DNA of 64,000 bases from Vicinamibacterales bacterium (GCA_041659285.1 JBAZYO010000001.1:186001-250000), one strand, 5' to 3'. Shown: positions 50,402 to 59,584, counted from the first letter of the stretch. Made by a program: numbers and translations. Notes: generated from the letters alone by a model not told the origin.

Positions 50402-50634
50402 TGGCCGTCAAAACCATCACAATCGACATGGAGGCGTACGGCCTGCTCTCTCGCCACAAGGCGAGCGGTCAGTCGTTCTCGCAGGTGATCAAGGCGCATT
50501 TCGGGCCGCAGCCTACGGTTGGCCGGTTTGTGGCGCGGATTCGTTCGAGCCACCTCAGCCCGGCGGCCATCGACGCGATCGAGAAGCAGGTGCAGGCCCG
50601 CAAGCTCTCGCCAGTCCGGGCCGTCAAGCTGTGA
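50401..50634 (+). CDS. VapB-type antitoxin
   Basis: A 77-aa protein starting at ATG 50401 (MAVKTITIDMEAYGLLSRHK). N-terminal beta strand and helices (SGQSFSQVIKAHFG) match short VapB/DUF217-like antitoxins, and it is coupled to a PIN toxin (four-base overlap). It should bind the operator above and neutralise the toxin. Confidence 0.75.
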   Translation: MAVKTITIDMEAYGLLSRHKASGQSFSQVIKAHFGPQPTVGRFVARIRSSHLSPAAIDAIEKQVQARKLSPVRAVKL

Positions 50635-51038
50635 TCCATCTCGACTCCTCGTTCCTGATCGATTTGCATCGCGAAACGGTGAGTGGGCGACCCGGTGGCG
50701 CGCTGGACCTGATCGAGTCGCTTGATCCAAACGAGCTGCTCGGTGTGTCAGTGCACGTGGCGTGTGAACTGCGCGCCGGGGCGGAACTCTCGCGCCACGC
50801 GCTACGTGAGCATGAGGCCTTGGATGAACTGATGTCGGGTCTTCAAGTGGTGTACCCGGACGACCGGTTCGCGTCACACTACGCGCGATTACTGGCCGCG
50901 ACGACACGCGGCAGCAAGCCGGTGGCCACCATGGATCTGCTGATTGCCACGGCGGCGACTCTTGATGATGCGCCGCTCGTGACGCGGAACGTAAAGGACT
51001 TTTCGCGCGTGCCAGGCCTGCGGGTTCTCAAATATTGA
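50631..51038 (+). CDS. PIN-domain toxin, VapC-like
   Basis: A 135-aa protein from GTG 50631. Acidic active-site residues are in IHLDSSFLIDLHRE, SVHVACELRAG, ATMDLLIA and VTRNVKDFSRV, matching the PIN fold (fourth acidic residue replaced by Asn in TRN, with the following Asp possibly filling in). It is probably a Mg-dependent RNase. The pair lies inside a polysaccharide locus, flanked by palindromic repeats. Confidence 0.85.
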   Translation: MIHLDSSFLIDLHRETVSGRPGGALDLIESLDPNELLGVSVHVACELRAGAELSRHALREHEALDELMSGLQVVYPDDRFASHYARLLAATTRGSKPVATMDLLIATAATLDDAPLVTRNVKDFSRVPGLRVLKY

Positions 51039-51045
51039 GCGGCCG

Positions 51046-51141
51046 ATGCAGGATTCGGGCACTGTGCTGTCGATGGCGCAACTCGTGCTCGTGATGGTGG
51101 TGGCGCTGCTCGTATTCGGCCCGCGCTATCGTTCTCGTTGA
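51046..51141 (+). pseudogene. TatA-like fragment or small membrane peptide
   Basis: A 31-residue ORF (MQDSGTVLSMAQLVLVMVVALLVFGPRYRSR) cannot be written in one piece beyond its parts: a short polar start, the hydrophobic LVLVMVVALLVFGP and a basic end. The FGP after one membrane helix is the TatA/TatE motif, but the amphipathic helix is missing and repeat cluster F starts directly after the stop. Likely a truncated remnant; a genuine micropeptide is possible. No ribosome binding site is clear. Confidence 0.4.
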
Positions 51142-51142
51142 C

Positions 51143-51243
51143 CCACGAGGCCGCGGAGCGGCCGAGCCTCAGGAAGGCCGCCGCAGGCGGCCGACCCCTA
51201 CGAGGCGCGTCAGCGCCGAGCCCTACGCGCCGAAGGCGCGCCT
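51143..51243. repeat. GC-rich palindromic repeat cluster F
   Basis: Units CCCACGAGGCCGCGGAGC, CCCCTACGAGGCGCGTCAG and GCGCCGAAGGCGCGCC, in the inverse orientation. It ends at the glycosyltransferase stop codon. Confidence 0.88.
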
Positions 51244-52354
51244 ACCGGTTCACCACTTCCATGTAGATCTGGTGAATCTTCGCGACGCTCTGCTTCCACG
51301 AAAAGTCGCGGGCGCGGGCGAGGCCCTTTGTGATCAGCTCGGCGCGCAGCGTCTCGTCCGTCACCGCGCGGACGATGCCGTCGGCGATGGCCGCGGCTTC
51401 GTGCGGGTCCACCAGCAGCGCGGCGCCGCCCGCCACTTCCGGCAGCGATGAGACGTTCGATGTCACCACCGGCGTGCCGCAGGCCATGGCCTCCAGCGGC
51501 GGCAGGCCGAAGCCTTCATACAGCGACGGAAACACGAACGCGCGGGCGAGGCGGTAGAACGCCGCCAGCGTTTCCTGCGGCTGGAATCCCAGGAACCGCA
51601 CGTGCTTGTCCAGCTTGTGCCGGTGCACCGCCTGCCGCAGCGCCGGGTACTTCGACAGCTCGTCGCCGATGATGATCAGCTTGAGGTGGTCGGGACCGCT
51701 GAGCCGGGCGAGGGCGAACGCCTCGACCAGGCGTTCGACGTTCTTGTGCGGCTTGATGTTGCCGACGTAGAGCACGAACGGGTGATCGAGCTGGTAGCGC
51801 TGCCGCGTCAGGTCCATGCGCGTGGTGTCGGCTTCGCCGAGAAACCGCTCGTCGATGGCGTTGTAGATCACCACCACCTTCTCCGGCGGGATGTCGAAGA
51901 AGCGCAGGATGTCGCGCTTCGACGCCTCCGACACCGTCAGCACCTTGTCGGCCTTGCGCGTGGCGCTCCACATCGACCCCTTGGCGTAGACGTGGGCGAG
52001 CTTGCCCGGCAGGTACTGCGGGAACATCAGGTGGATGCAGTCGTGGATGGTCACCACCGACCGGCAGCGGATGGCCGGCGGCAGCACGTAGTGCGGCTCG
52101 TGGACCATCTTGACGCGCTCGCGCGCGAGCGCGAGCGGGATGCGGAACTGCTCGGCAATCGAATACGGCGGCGCGGTTTCCGGCACCATCCGGAAGTTCC
52201 GCCCCAGCACGTCCCCGGAATCCATGTCGTCCGGCTTGCACAGCACCACGTACTCGGTCTGCTGATCGAGGCGTGACAGCTCGATCAGGATGTTGCGAAT
52301 GTAGGTGCCGATGCCGAAGTCGCGCAGCTTCCGCGCGTCGATCGCGATACGCAT
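51242..52354 (-). CDS. GT4 glycosyltransferase
   Basis: A 370-aa GT-B enzyme. IDARKLRDFGIGTYIRNIL at the N-terminus and FVLYVGNIKPHKNVERLVEA, FPSLYEGFGLPPLEAMACG and TSNVSSLPEVAGGAALL in the C-terminal nucleotide-sugar domain. Similar in type to mannosyl- or rhamnosyltransferases of capsule loci. One base separates it from the next gene upstream; the block of three GT4 and one GT2 genes forms one operon on the minus strand. Confidence 0.92.
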   Translation of the reverse strand: MRIAIDARKLRDFGIGTYIRNILIELSRLDQQTEYVVLCKPDDMDSGDVLGRNFRMVPETAPPYSIAEQFRIPLALARERVKMVHEPHYVLPPAIRCRSVVTIHDCIHLMFPQYLPGKLAHVYAKGSMWSATRKADKVLTVSEASKRDILRFFDIPPEKVVVIYNAIDERFLGEADTTRMDLTRQRYQLDHPFVLYVGNIKPHKNVERLVEAFALARLSGPDHLKLIIIGDELSKYPALRQAVHRHKLDKHVRFLGFQPQETLAAFYRLARAFVFPSLYEGFGLPPLEAMACGTPVVTSNVSSLPEVAGGAALLVDPHEAAAIADGIVRAVTDETLRAELITKGLARARDFSWKQSVAKIHQIYMEVVNR

Positions 52355-52355
52355 G

Positions 52356-53192
52356 TCAGTCCGTGAAGGGCTTGCCGGTGATTTTCAGGTAGGACCGGAG
52401 CAGCCCGGCCCACCGGGGCAGGTGCTTGTCGTAGTACGCGACCTGGCTCTTCCGGCGCATGCGCGCGGTGTCCGGGTTGCGGCCCGCGGACCGCCCGCGG
52501 TAGTGCAGGACCTCGGCGCCGGCCACATACAGTACCGTGCGGCCGCGCTTGGTCATCTGCACGCACAGGTCGACGTCTTCCGTGTACATGAAGAACCGCT
52601 CGTCGAGCAGGCCCACAGCCTCGAGATCGGGGCGCCGGATCACCATGCAGGCGCCGCTGACCCACGCCACTTCGCGCGCCTGGCGGCTCAACTTGTCCAC
52701 CCGGCGGACGATGCGCCGGATTTTGCGGTGGTAGAGGGTCGAGAACACCTTCCGCTTGAACTCGCTCCAGGGGCTGATCGGCTCGCCCCACGACAATTCC
52801 GGGAACCCGCGCTCGCTCAGCAGGCGGGCGCCCGCCACCGCCGCGTCGCGGTGCGATGCCAGCCCGCGCACCAGCGTCTGGATGGCGCCCGGCGGCGCCA
52901 CGGTGTCGGGGTTCATGAGCAGGACGTAGTCGCCACCCGTGGCGCGAATGCCCAGGTTGTTCGCGCGCGAGAACCCGACGTTGGTGGGCGACTCGATCAC
53001 CCGCACGCTCGGGAACCGTTGCCTGACCAGGCCGGCGGTGCCGTCGCTGGACGCGTTGTCAACCACGGTGATGGTGGTCGGGAACGGATCGGTGTGTCCC
53101 ACCAGCGAGTCGAGGCACGCGACGATCTCGTCCGCCGAGTTGTAGGTGACGATGATGATGGCGAGGGAGAAGAGATTATCGGGCACCGGCAC
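52356..53192 (-). CDS. GT2 glycosyltransferase
   Basis: A 278-aa GT-A enzyme starting GTG. IIIVTYNSADEIVACLDSL binds the nucleotide sugar, VVDNASSDGTAGLV, VLLMNPDT is the D-x-D equivalent (NPDT), and FMYTEDVDLC the E-D-x-D-x base region, typical of rhamnosyltransferase-like proteins. Overlaps the upstream gene by 17 bases. Confidence 0.92.
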   Translation of the reverse strand: MPVPDNLFSLAIIIVTYNSADEIVACLDSLVGHTDPFPTTITVVDNASSDGTAGLVRQRFPSVRVIESPTNVGFSRANNLGIRATGGDYVLLMNPDTVAPPGAIQTLVRGLASHRDAAVAGARLLSERGFPELSWGEPISPWSEFKRKVFSTLYHRKIRRIVRRVDKLSRQAREVAWVSGACMVIRRPDLEAVGLLDERFFMYTEDVDLCVQMTKRGRTVLYVAGAEVLHYRGRSAGRNPDTARMRRKSQVAYYDKHLPRWAGLLRSYLKITGKPFTD

Positions 53193-54294
53193 CCTCTTCG
53201 ATGGCGGCCAGCGTGCGGGCGGCGGTGGCCGCCCAGTTGTACTGGCCCAGCACGGCGGGCGCCTGCTGCAGGATGTCGCGGCGCGCGCCGGCGTTGGTCA
53301 GGCACGTAACCAGCGCCGCCGCGATCGCCTCGCGCCCGGCCGCCGGCGGCACGTAGCGCGCGGCCGCGCCGGCCGTTTCACGCGCCACCGGCGTGTCGAG
53401 CAACACCGGCGGCACGCCTGCCGCCAGCGCTTCGAGGGGCGTCAGGCCGAAGCCTTCGTATTCCGAGAGGAAGGCAAACACCGAGGCGCGCGCGTACAAG
53501 CTCGCCAGCGTGGCGTCGTCAACATAGGACCTGATGTGGATGCGATCCCGATGGCGCGATTGCCCGCGCAGGGCGTCGAGGTCGAGGCGCGGCCGCCGCG
53601 TCCGGTTTTCCCCGACGATCTCGAGTTGTGCCGCCGGCACCTGGTCCGCCACGGTATCAAAGGCCCCAATCAACTGATCAACCCGTCGTCGCTCAAACAC
53701 CGAGCCCACGTATAACACGATTGGCTCGCGCACAGGTTCCGGTGGGGCGGCCATCAGTGACGTGGCGTCCGGCTTCAGCCGGACCACAGCCCGCATGCCG
53801 AGGGGAATCACGCGGACACGGGACGCGGGCAGCCCGATGTGCCGCGCGATCTCGCCCTGCGAGAAGGCGGTGTCGGTCAGCACCACCTTGGCGCGCCGCG
53901 CCGACCAGGCGGTGAGGAGGCGCCGCCGCAGGCCCTCGCGGGACGCGAACCACTCCGGGTGCGCGAAGAACGACACGTCGTGAATGGTCAGCACCACCGG
54001 CGCGGGCGCCGTGAGCGGCGCGGAATACGCCGGCGCGAACACCACGTCGGGACGCCGCGACGCGAGCGCGCGGGGGAAGGCCCATTGTTCCCATGAGGAC
54101 CCGCCGCTGCCGGCAATGACCCGGACGTTGGACTTCCAGCCCTCGGGAAGCCGTGGCGGCGCGTGCGCGTAGAGCGTCCACTCATGGCGAGCCGCGTCGG
54201 GCGCCGTCGCCCACTCGGTGAGCAACTCGCTGAGATACCGTCCCACGCCCGTGGTGTGGCCGCAGAGCTCGCGCGCGTCAACGGCGATGCGCAT
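53176..54294 (-). CDS. GT4 glycosyltransferase with a VRLKPDAT insert
   Basis: A 372-aa GT-B enzyme (MRIAVDARELCGHTTGVGRY; PIVLYVGSVFERRRVDQLI; FAFLSEYEGFGLTPLEALAAG). The interdomain linker holds VVRLKPDATSLMAA, encoded by an 18-bp palindrome at 53767-53784. Longer upstream extensions of the frame are discarded as they overlap the neighbouring gene. Overlaps that gene by 17 bases. Confidence 0.92.
   Translation of the reverse strand: MRIAVDARELCGHTTGVGRYLSELLTEWATAPDAARHEWTLYAHAPPRLPEGWKSNVRVIAGSGGSSWEQWAFPRALASRRPDVVFAPAYSAPLTAPAPVVLTIHDVSFFAHPEWFASREGLRRRLLTAWSARRAKVVLTDTAFSQGEIARHIGLPASRVRVIPLGMRAVVRLKPDATSLMAAPPEPVREPIVLYVGSVFERRRVDQLIGAFDTVADQVPAAQLEIVGENRTRRPRLDLDALRGQSRHRDRIHIRSYVDDATLASLYARASVFAFLSEYEGFGLTPLEALAAGVPPVLLDTPVARETAGAAARYVPPAAGREAIAAALVTCLTNAGARRDILQQAPAVLGQYNWAATAARTLAAIEEGAGAR
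53767..53784. repeat. In-frame palindromic repeat (VRLKPDAT type)
   Basis: GTCCGGCT (53767-53774) and AGCCGGAC (53777-53784) with a 2-nt centre; encodes V-R-L-K-P-D-A-T on the minus strand. Confidence 0.92.
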
Positions 54295-55405
54295 GGACCT
54301 CCATGGCCGAGGCGTAGGCCTTGCGGGCGGCGGCCGCGCACGCGGTCCAGCTGTAGAGCGACGCCTGCAGGAGGCTGCGGTGCGCCGCCGCCTCGACCTC
54401 ACCATCGTCCAGGAGGGCGCGCATGCGGGCGGTCAGCGCCTCCGCATCGTCAGGATCGATCGGATCGGCGGCGGGGCCGGCCACTTCCGGGAGCGAGCCG
54501 CGCGCCGACACCACCACCGGGATCCCGCACGCCATCGCCTCGAGGACCGGCAGGCCGAAGCCTTCCTCGTACGAGGGCAGCACGAGCATCCGCGCGCGGG
54601 CGAACAGCTCGATGCGGGTCGCGGTGTCCACGTAGCCCGTGATCTCGACGTGCCCGGCGAGTGGCGCCTCCTTGGCGCGGGCCTCCCAGCGGGCCGAGTC
54701 CGGCGTGGTGTGGCCCGCCAGCACGAGGCGCGGCGCATCCGGCACCTGGGCGCGAAGGCGGGCGTAGGCCTCGAGCAGGGTGCCGACGTTCTTGCGCAGG
54801 TTCAGCGTGCCCAGGAACAGGATCGTGGTGCCTCGCTGTTTCGCCTGTCGCGCCGCGACCGCGGCGGACCAGTCCGGGCGCCCCGGCGGGCACACGTGGA
54901 CGCGCGACGGGGTGATGCCCAGCTCACGGGTCACCTCACCGGCCGCGTACTGCGACGACACGACAATGGCGTCGGCGCGCGCCGCGTGCGAGCGCGCCAG
55001 CCGCGGGTAGTCGCGGCGGATTTCGGCAGACATTTGTTCCGGGTGGCGCAGAAAATCCAGGTCGTGGATGGTGACCACCCGCGCGCCGTTGGTGGTGGGA
55101 ATCAGCATCGGGCTCTGGCTGTGGACCACGTCGTGCTCGCCCGCGAACCACTCGATGGGCGGCCATTCCATGCGATTCCAGTCCCAGACCAGGGTGCGTA
55201 CCGGGATCTTGACGTCCGCGATCCGGGCCGATGGCATCTCGGATGCAAGTGCTGCCGAGGCCCGGTCCTTCCAGGAACTGGTAAACAGCGTGACGGGGTC
55301 CTGCGGATGGCTCCCGTCGCACAGGGCCCTGGCGAGTTCATGAACGAATTCGCCGACGCCCGTCCGCTCGCGTAGCGCCGGGCGGTAGTCGACCAGGATC
55401 CGCAC
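54278..55405 (-). CDS. GT4 glycosyltransferase
   Basis: A 375-aa GT-B enzyme from GTG 55403-55405 (TTG two codons earlier is possible). VDYRPALRERTGVGEFVHEL, ILFLGTLNLRKNVGTLLEA, VLPSYEEGFGLPVLEAMACG and SARGSLPEVAGPAADPI are standard. TACTCT lies seven bases before the GTG, so this first gene of the minus operon may be leaderless. Confidence 0.92.
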   Translation of the reverse strand: MRILVDYRPALRERTGVGEFVHELARALCDGSHPQDPVTLFTSSWKDRASAALASEMPSARIADVKIPVRTLVWDWNRMEWPPIEWFAGEHDVVHSQSPMLIPTTNGARVVTIHDLDFLRHPEQMSAEIRRDYPRLARSHAARADAIVVSSQYAAGEVTRELGITPSRVHVCPPGRPDWSAAVAARQAKQRGTTILFLGTLNLRKNVGTLLEAYARLRAQVPDAPRLVLAGHTTPDSARWEARAKEAPLAGHVEITGYVDTATRIELFARARMLVLPSYEEGFGLPVLEAMACGIPVVVSARGSLPEVAGPAADPIDPDDAEALTARMRALLDDGEVEAAAHRSLLQASLYSWTACAAAARKAYASAMEVHAHRR

Positions 55406-55452
55406 GCACAAGAGAGTACCACAAGACCGGCAAGTCCTTGTGGTTCAGTATG

Positions 55453-55481
55453 TTGACAGCATAAACCTCGAATGGTAGTCT
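55453..55481 (+). promoter_or_regulatory. Promoter of the UDP-glucose dehydrogenase gene
   Basis: Perfect TTGACA (55453-55458), 17 bases, TAGTCT (55476-55481). Start near 55488, 13 bases before the ATG. Confidence 0.65.
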
Positions 55482-55500
55482 TTCATGTTTTGGGGGCGGA

Positions 55501-56799
55501 ATGAAGATCGCGGTGGTGGGGACTGGGTATGTGGGGCTCGTGCTTGGCGCCTGCCTCGCCGAGTCGGGTAACGACGTGACCTGTGTGGACAAGGACGACG
55601 CCAAAGTCCGCATGCTCAGGCGCGGCAAGGTGCCCATCTACGAACCCGGCCTCGAAGAGATGGTCAAGCGGAACAAGACCGAGGGCCGGCTGGTGTTCAC
55701 CACCGAGCTGCCCAAGGCCGTGCGGACGGCCGAGGTGGTCTTCATCGCGGTCGGCACGCCGCAGGGCGAAGACGGCTCCGCCGACCTCCGGCACGTGATG
55801 GGTGTGGCGCGCGAGATTGCCCGCGCCATGAACGGCTACAAGGTCATCGTCAACAAGAGCACGGTGCCGGTCGGCACGGCGGAGAAGGTCCGCGAGGTCG
55901 TACGGCGCGAAACCACGCATCCGTTCAGCGTGGTCAGCAACCCCGAGTTCCTCAAGCAGGGCGCGGCGGTTGACGACTTCATGAAGCCCGACCGCGTCGT
56001 GATTGGCGCCGAAGACCCGCGCGCCGCGGAGCTGATGGTGAAGCTCCATAAGCCGTTCACCCGTACCGGCGCGCCGATCATGGTGATGGACTGCGCGAGC
56101 GCCGAGCTGTCGAAGTACGCCTCGAACGCGTTCCTGGCCACCAAGATCTCGTTCATGAACGAGATTGCGAACGTGTGCGACCTGTTCGGCGCCGACGTCG
56201 ATCGCGTGCGCCAGGCGGTGGGCGCCGATCGCCGCATCGGCACGTCGTTCCTGTTTCCCGGCGTCGGCTACGGCGGCAGCTGCTTTCCGAAAGACGTCAA
56301 AGCGGTCACCAAGTTCTCGGCCGACAAGAAGTACGACTTCAAGATCCTGAAGGCCGTGGACGCGGTCAACGAGAGTCAGAAGCGCGTGCTGGTCAAAAAG
56401 ATCGACGCGCACTTTGGCGGCAACCTCAAGGGCAAGACCATCGCGGTGTGGGGACTGGCCTTCAAGCCCAAGACCGACGACATGCGCGAGGCGCCGTCGG
56501 TGCCGATCATCGAGGCGCTGCTGGCCAAGGGCGCCAAGATCCAGGCCTACGATCCCGAGGCCATGACGGTCGCCAAGGGTATCTTCGGCGCCAGGATCAC
56601 CTACGCCGCCAAGAATTACGAGGCGCTCAAGGGCGCCGACGCGCTGGCGGTGATCACCGAGTGGCAGGAGTTCCGCGAGCCCGACTTCGCGCGCATCAAG
56701 AAGCTGATGCGGACGCCGGTCGTGTTCGACGGTCGCAACATCTACCAGCCGGACCAGATGAAGGCGCAAGGCTTCACCTACTTCTCGATCGGACGGTAG
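55501..56799 (+). CDS. UDP-glucose 6-dehydrogenase
   Basis: A 432-aa enzyme. NAD motif VVGTGYVGLVLGACLAE, catalytic Cys in GYGGSCFPKDVKA, KSTVPVGTAEKV and FKPKTDDMREAPS. It oxidises UDP-glucose to UDP-glucuronate, a precursor of the surface polysaccharide and of UDP-xylose. GGGGGCGGA precedes the ATG. Confidence 0.95.
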   Translation: MKIAVVGTGYVGLVLGACLAESGNDVTCVDKDDAKVRMLRRGKVPIYEPGLEEMVKRNKTEGRLVFTTELPKAVRTAEVVFIAVGTPQGEDGSADLRHVMGVAREIARAMNGYKVIVNKSTVPVGTAEKVREVVRRETTHPFSVVSNPEFLKQGAAVDDFMKPDRVVIGAEDPRAAELMVKLHKPFTRTGAPIMVMDCASAELSKYASNAFLATKISFMNEIANVCDLFGADVDRVRQAVGADRRIGTSFLFPGVGYGGSCFPKDVKAVTKFSADKKYDFKILKAVDAVNESQKRVLVKKIDAHFGGNLKGKTIAVWGLAFKPKTDDMREAPSVPIIEALLAKGAKIQAYDPEAMTVAKGIFGARITYAAKNYEALKGADALAVITEWQEFREPDFARIKKLMRTPVVFDGRNIYQPDQMKAQGFTYFSIGR

Positions 56800-56801
56800 C
56801 C

Positions 56802-57803
56802 ATGTCTCGCGTAGTCGTCACCGGGGGCGCGGGGTACATCGGCAGCCACGCGGTCCGCGCCCTCGTGGACGCGGGCCATGCGGTCGCCGTGCTCGACGAC
56901 CTGTCGGCCGGCCACGAACAGTCGATCCCCGCGGGCGTGCCCCTCGTGCGCGCCGCCATCCACGATGTCGAGGCCGTCCGCCGGCTGCTGGTGGAGCATC
57001 GCGCCGACGCGGTCATGCACTTCGCGGCCTGGCTCGCGGTCGGCGAGTCGGTGCAGAAGCCGATCGACTACTACCGGAACAACGTGGTCGGCACGCTGGG
57101 CGTGCTCGAGGCGATGCGCCAGGCGGGCGTGCGGCGGTTCGTGTTCTCGTCCACCTGCGCGGTCTACGGCGAGCCGTCACGCGTGCCGATTGTCGAAACC
57201 CTCGAGACGCGGCCGATCAACGCCTACGGCGAAACCAAGCTGGCGATCGAGCGCGCGCTGCCGCACCTCGAACGTGCCTATGGCCTCAAGTGGATGGCGC
57301 TGCGGTATTTCAACGCCGCCGGCGCGCATCCCGACGGCAGCATCGGCGAGGATCACGCGGACGAGATCCACCTGATCCCGCTGGCGATCCGCGCCGCCAC
57401 CGGCGGCACGCCGCTGAAGGTGTTCGGCGAGGATTACCCGACGCCGGACGGCACCTGCCAGCGCGACTACATCCACGTCTGCGACCTGGCCGAGGCGCAT
57501 TTGTGCGCGCTGGCCGCGCTCGAAGCCGGGGCCTCGTCATCCGCCTATAACATCGGCACCGGCACGCCGCAGTCGGTGCGCGCCGTGATCGACACGGTGA
57601 GCCGCGTCGTCGGGTCGGCGGTGGCCTGGGAGAAGGCGCCGCGGCGCCCGGGCGACCCGGCGGCGCTGTACGCCGCGAGCGACCGCGCCCAGCACGAGCT
57701 GAAATGGACGCCGCGCTTCGCCGACCTCGAGGTCATCGTCCGCCACGCATGGCAGTGGCATTCGACCCATCCAAGAGGGTATACGGTGTCTAGCACCCGC
57801 TGA
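56802..57803 (+). CDS. galE: UDP-glucose 4-epimerase
   Basis: A 333-aa SDR: TGGAGYIGSHAVRAL, SSTCAVYGEPSRVP, YxxxK in YGETKLAIE, and RYFNAAGAHPDGSIGE. It interconverts UDP-glucose and UDP-galactose. Stop overlaps the exporter start by one base (TGATG). Confidence 0.94.
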   Translation: MSRVVVTGGAGYIGSHAVRALVDAGHAVAVLDDLSAGHEQSIPAGVPLVRAAIHDVEAVRRLLVEHRADAVMHFAAWLAVGESVQKPIDYYRNNVVGTLGVLEAMRQAGVRRFVFSSTCAVYGEPSRVPIVETLETRPINAYGETKLAIERALPHLERAYGLKWMALRYFNAAGAHPDGSIGEDHADEIHLIPLAIRAATGGTPLKVFGEDYPTPDGTCQRDYIHVCDLAEAHLCALAALEAGASSSAYNIGTGTPQSVRAVIDTVSRVVGSAVAWEKAPRRPGDPAALYAASDRAQHELKWTPRFADLEVIVRHAWQWHSTHPRGYTVSSTR

Positions 57804-59584
57804 TGGACGCCTTTCTCCGCCTCCTCCGCTACGCGACGCCCCATAAGGCGGTCATTGCCGGCGCGGCTGTGGCCATGGTCGTGTACGGGGCCGCGTCAGC
57901 AGCGCTGGTCTACCTGATCAAGCCGATCATCGACGACGTGCTGACGGCGCAGGGCGACCTGGCGTACATCACCGCGGCGATCCTGGGGGTCTACCTGCTC
58001 AAGGGCCTCGGGTCGTATTTCTCCAGCTACCTGATGGAGGGCCTCGGCCACCGCGTGGTGATGGTCGTGCGCAACCAGTTGTTCCGCCACCTGCTGGACC
58101 AGTCGGCGGCGTTCTTCGCGCGGCGCACGGCCGGGCAGTTGCTGTCGCGCATCAACAACGACGTCGGCATGGTGCAGCGCGCCGTGTCCGAGACCATCGG
58201 CGACCTGTCCCGCGAGTCGCTGACGCTGTTGGGCTCGGCGGCCCTGCTGTTCTATTACGACGCCAAGCTCGCGCTGGTGTGCATGACCGCGGCGCCGCTG
58301 GTGGTCTATCCGGTCGTCCGCCTCGGCAAGCGGGTGCGCACCGTCTCGCGGTGGAGCCAGGAGGCGCAGGAACACATGTCGCACGTGGCCGGCGAGGCGT
58401 TCACCGGCCACCGCATCGTCAAGGCGTTTGGCGCCGAGGGCCGCGAGGCCGCCAAGTTCGAGCGCTCCTCGTCCACCTTGTTCCGGACCAACCTGAAGGT
58501 GACGCGCGTGCTGGCGACGCTGCCGCCGCTCATGGAATTCCTGGGCGGCATCGCCATCGTCGGCGCGCTCTGGTACGGCAGCCGGGAAATTGCCCAGGGG
58601 CGGCTGACCGCGGGGGAGTTCACCTCGTTCGTGGCGGCGTTGCTGCTGATGTACGGGCCGATCAAGAAGCTGTCGCGGGTGAACGCCAACCTGCAGCAGG
58701 CGATGGCGGCGTCGGAGCGCATCTTCGAGCTGCTCGACACCCACACCGAGGTCCGCGAGCGCGAGGGCGCCGCGCCGATGCCGCCGTTCACCGGCGCCAT
58801 CGAGTTCAACGACGTCAGCTTCGGCTACGAGGACGGCCACGGCCGCAGCACCCTGCGCGGCGTCTCGTTCACCGTGCGCGCCGGCCAGATGGTGGCGATC
58901 GTCGGGCGCAGCGGCGCCGGCAAGACCACGCTGGTCAACCTGCTGCCGCGCTTCTACGACGTGACGGCCGGCGCCATCCTGGTGGATGGGCGGGACATCC
59001 GCGACGTCACGCTCGCCTCGCTGCGTGCGCAGATCGGCATGGTGACCCAGGAGACGGTGCTGTTCGACGACACCATCGCCGCCAACATCGCCTACGGCAC
59101 GCCCGGCGCGCCGATGGCGGCGATCGAGGCGGCGGCGCGGGCGGCCAACGCGCACGACTTCATCGCCGCCCAGCCCCACGGCTACAAGACGACGATCGGC
59201 GAGCGCGGCCAGCGGCTGTCGGGCGGGCAGCGGCAGCGGCTGGCGATTGCGCGCGCCCTGCTCAAGAACTCGCCGTTGCTGATCCTGGACGAGGCCACCT
59301 CGGCGCTCGACTCCGAATCCGAGCGCCTGGTACAGGAGGCGCTGGCCACGCTGATGATGAACCGCACGTCGTTCGTAATCGCGCATCGCCTCTCGACCGT
59401 GCAGAAGGCTGATGCCATCATTGTGCTGGAGCGCGGCCGCCTGGTGGAAATTGGCAAGCACGACGAACTGGTGACGCGGCCCAACGGCAGCTATGCCCGG
59501 CTTCACCAGATGCAGTTGCTCGAAACCCGGCCCGAGACCAAAGAGTTGAAGGGCGAACGCTTGAAGGCTGAGTCCGCCCTATGA
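57803..59584 (+). CDS. MsbA-type ABC exporter
   Basis: A 593-aa fused half-transporter: six membrane helices in residues 1-320, then the ATPase domain with Walker A VGRSGAGKTT, signature LSGGQRQRLAIARALL, Walker B LLILDEATSALD and IAHRLSTV. It would flip lipid A or a lipid-linked polysaccharide across the inner membrane. Clustered with galE and the glycosyltransferases. The end overlaps yicC by four bases. Confidence 0.9.
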   Translation: MDAFLRLLRYATPHKAVIAGAAVAMVVYGAASAALVYLIKPIIDDVLTAQGDLAYITAAILGVYLLKGLGSYFSSYLMEGLGHRVVMVVRNQLFRHLLDQSAAFFARRTAGQLLSRINNDVGMVQRAVSETIGDLSRESLTLLGSAALLFYYDAKLALVCMTAAPLVVYPVVRLGKRVRTVSRWSQEAQEHMSHVAGEAFTGHRIVKAFGAEGREAAKFERSSSTLFRTNLKVTRVLATLPPLMEFLGGIAIVGALWYGSREIAQGRLTAGEFTSFVAALLLMYGPIKKLSRVNANLQQAMAASERIFELLDTHTEVREREGAAPMPPFTGAIEFNDVSFGYEDGHGRSTLRGVSFTVRAGQMVAIVGRSGAGKTTLVNLLPRFYDVTAGAILVDGRDIRDVTLASLRAQIGMVTQETVLFDDTIAANIAYGTPGAPMAAIEAAARAANAHDFIAAQPHGYKTTIGERGQRLSGGQRQRLAIARALLKNSPLLILDEATSALDSESERLVQEALATLMMNRTSFVIAHRLSTVQKADAIIVLERGRLVEIGKHDELVTRPNGSYARLHQMQLLETRPETKELKGERLKAESAL

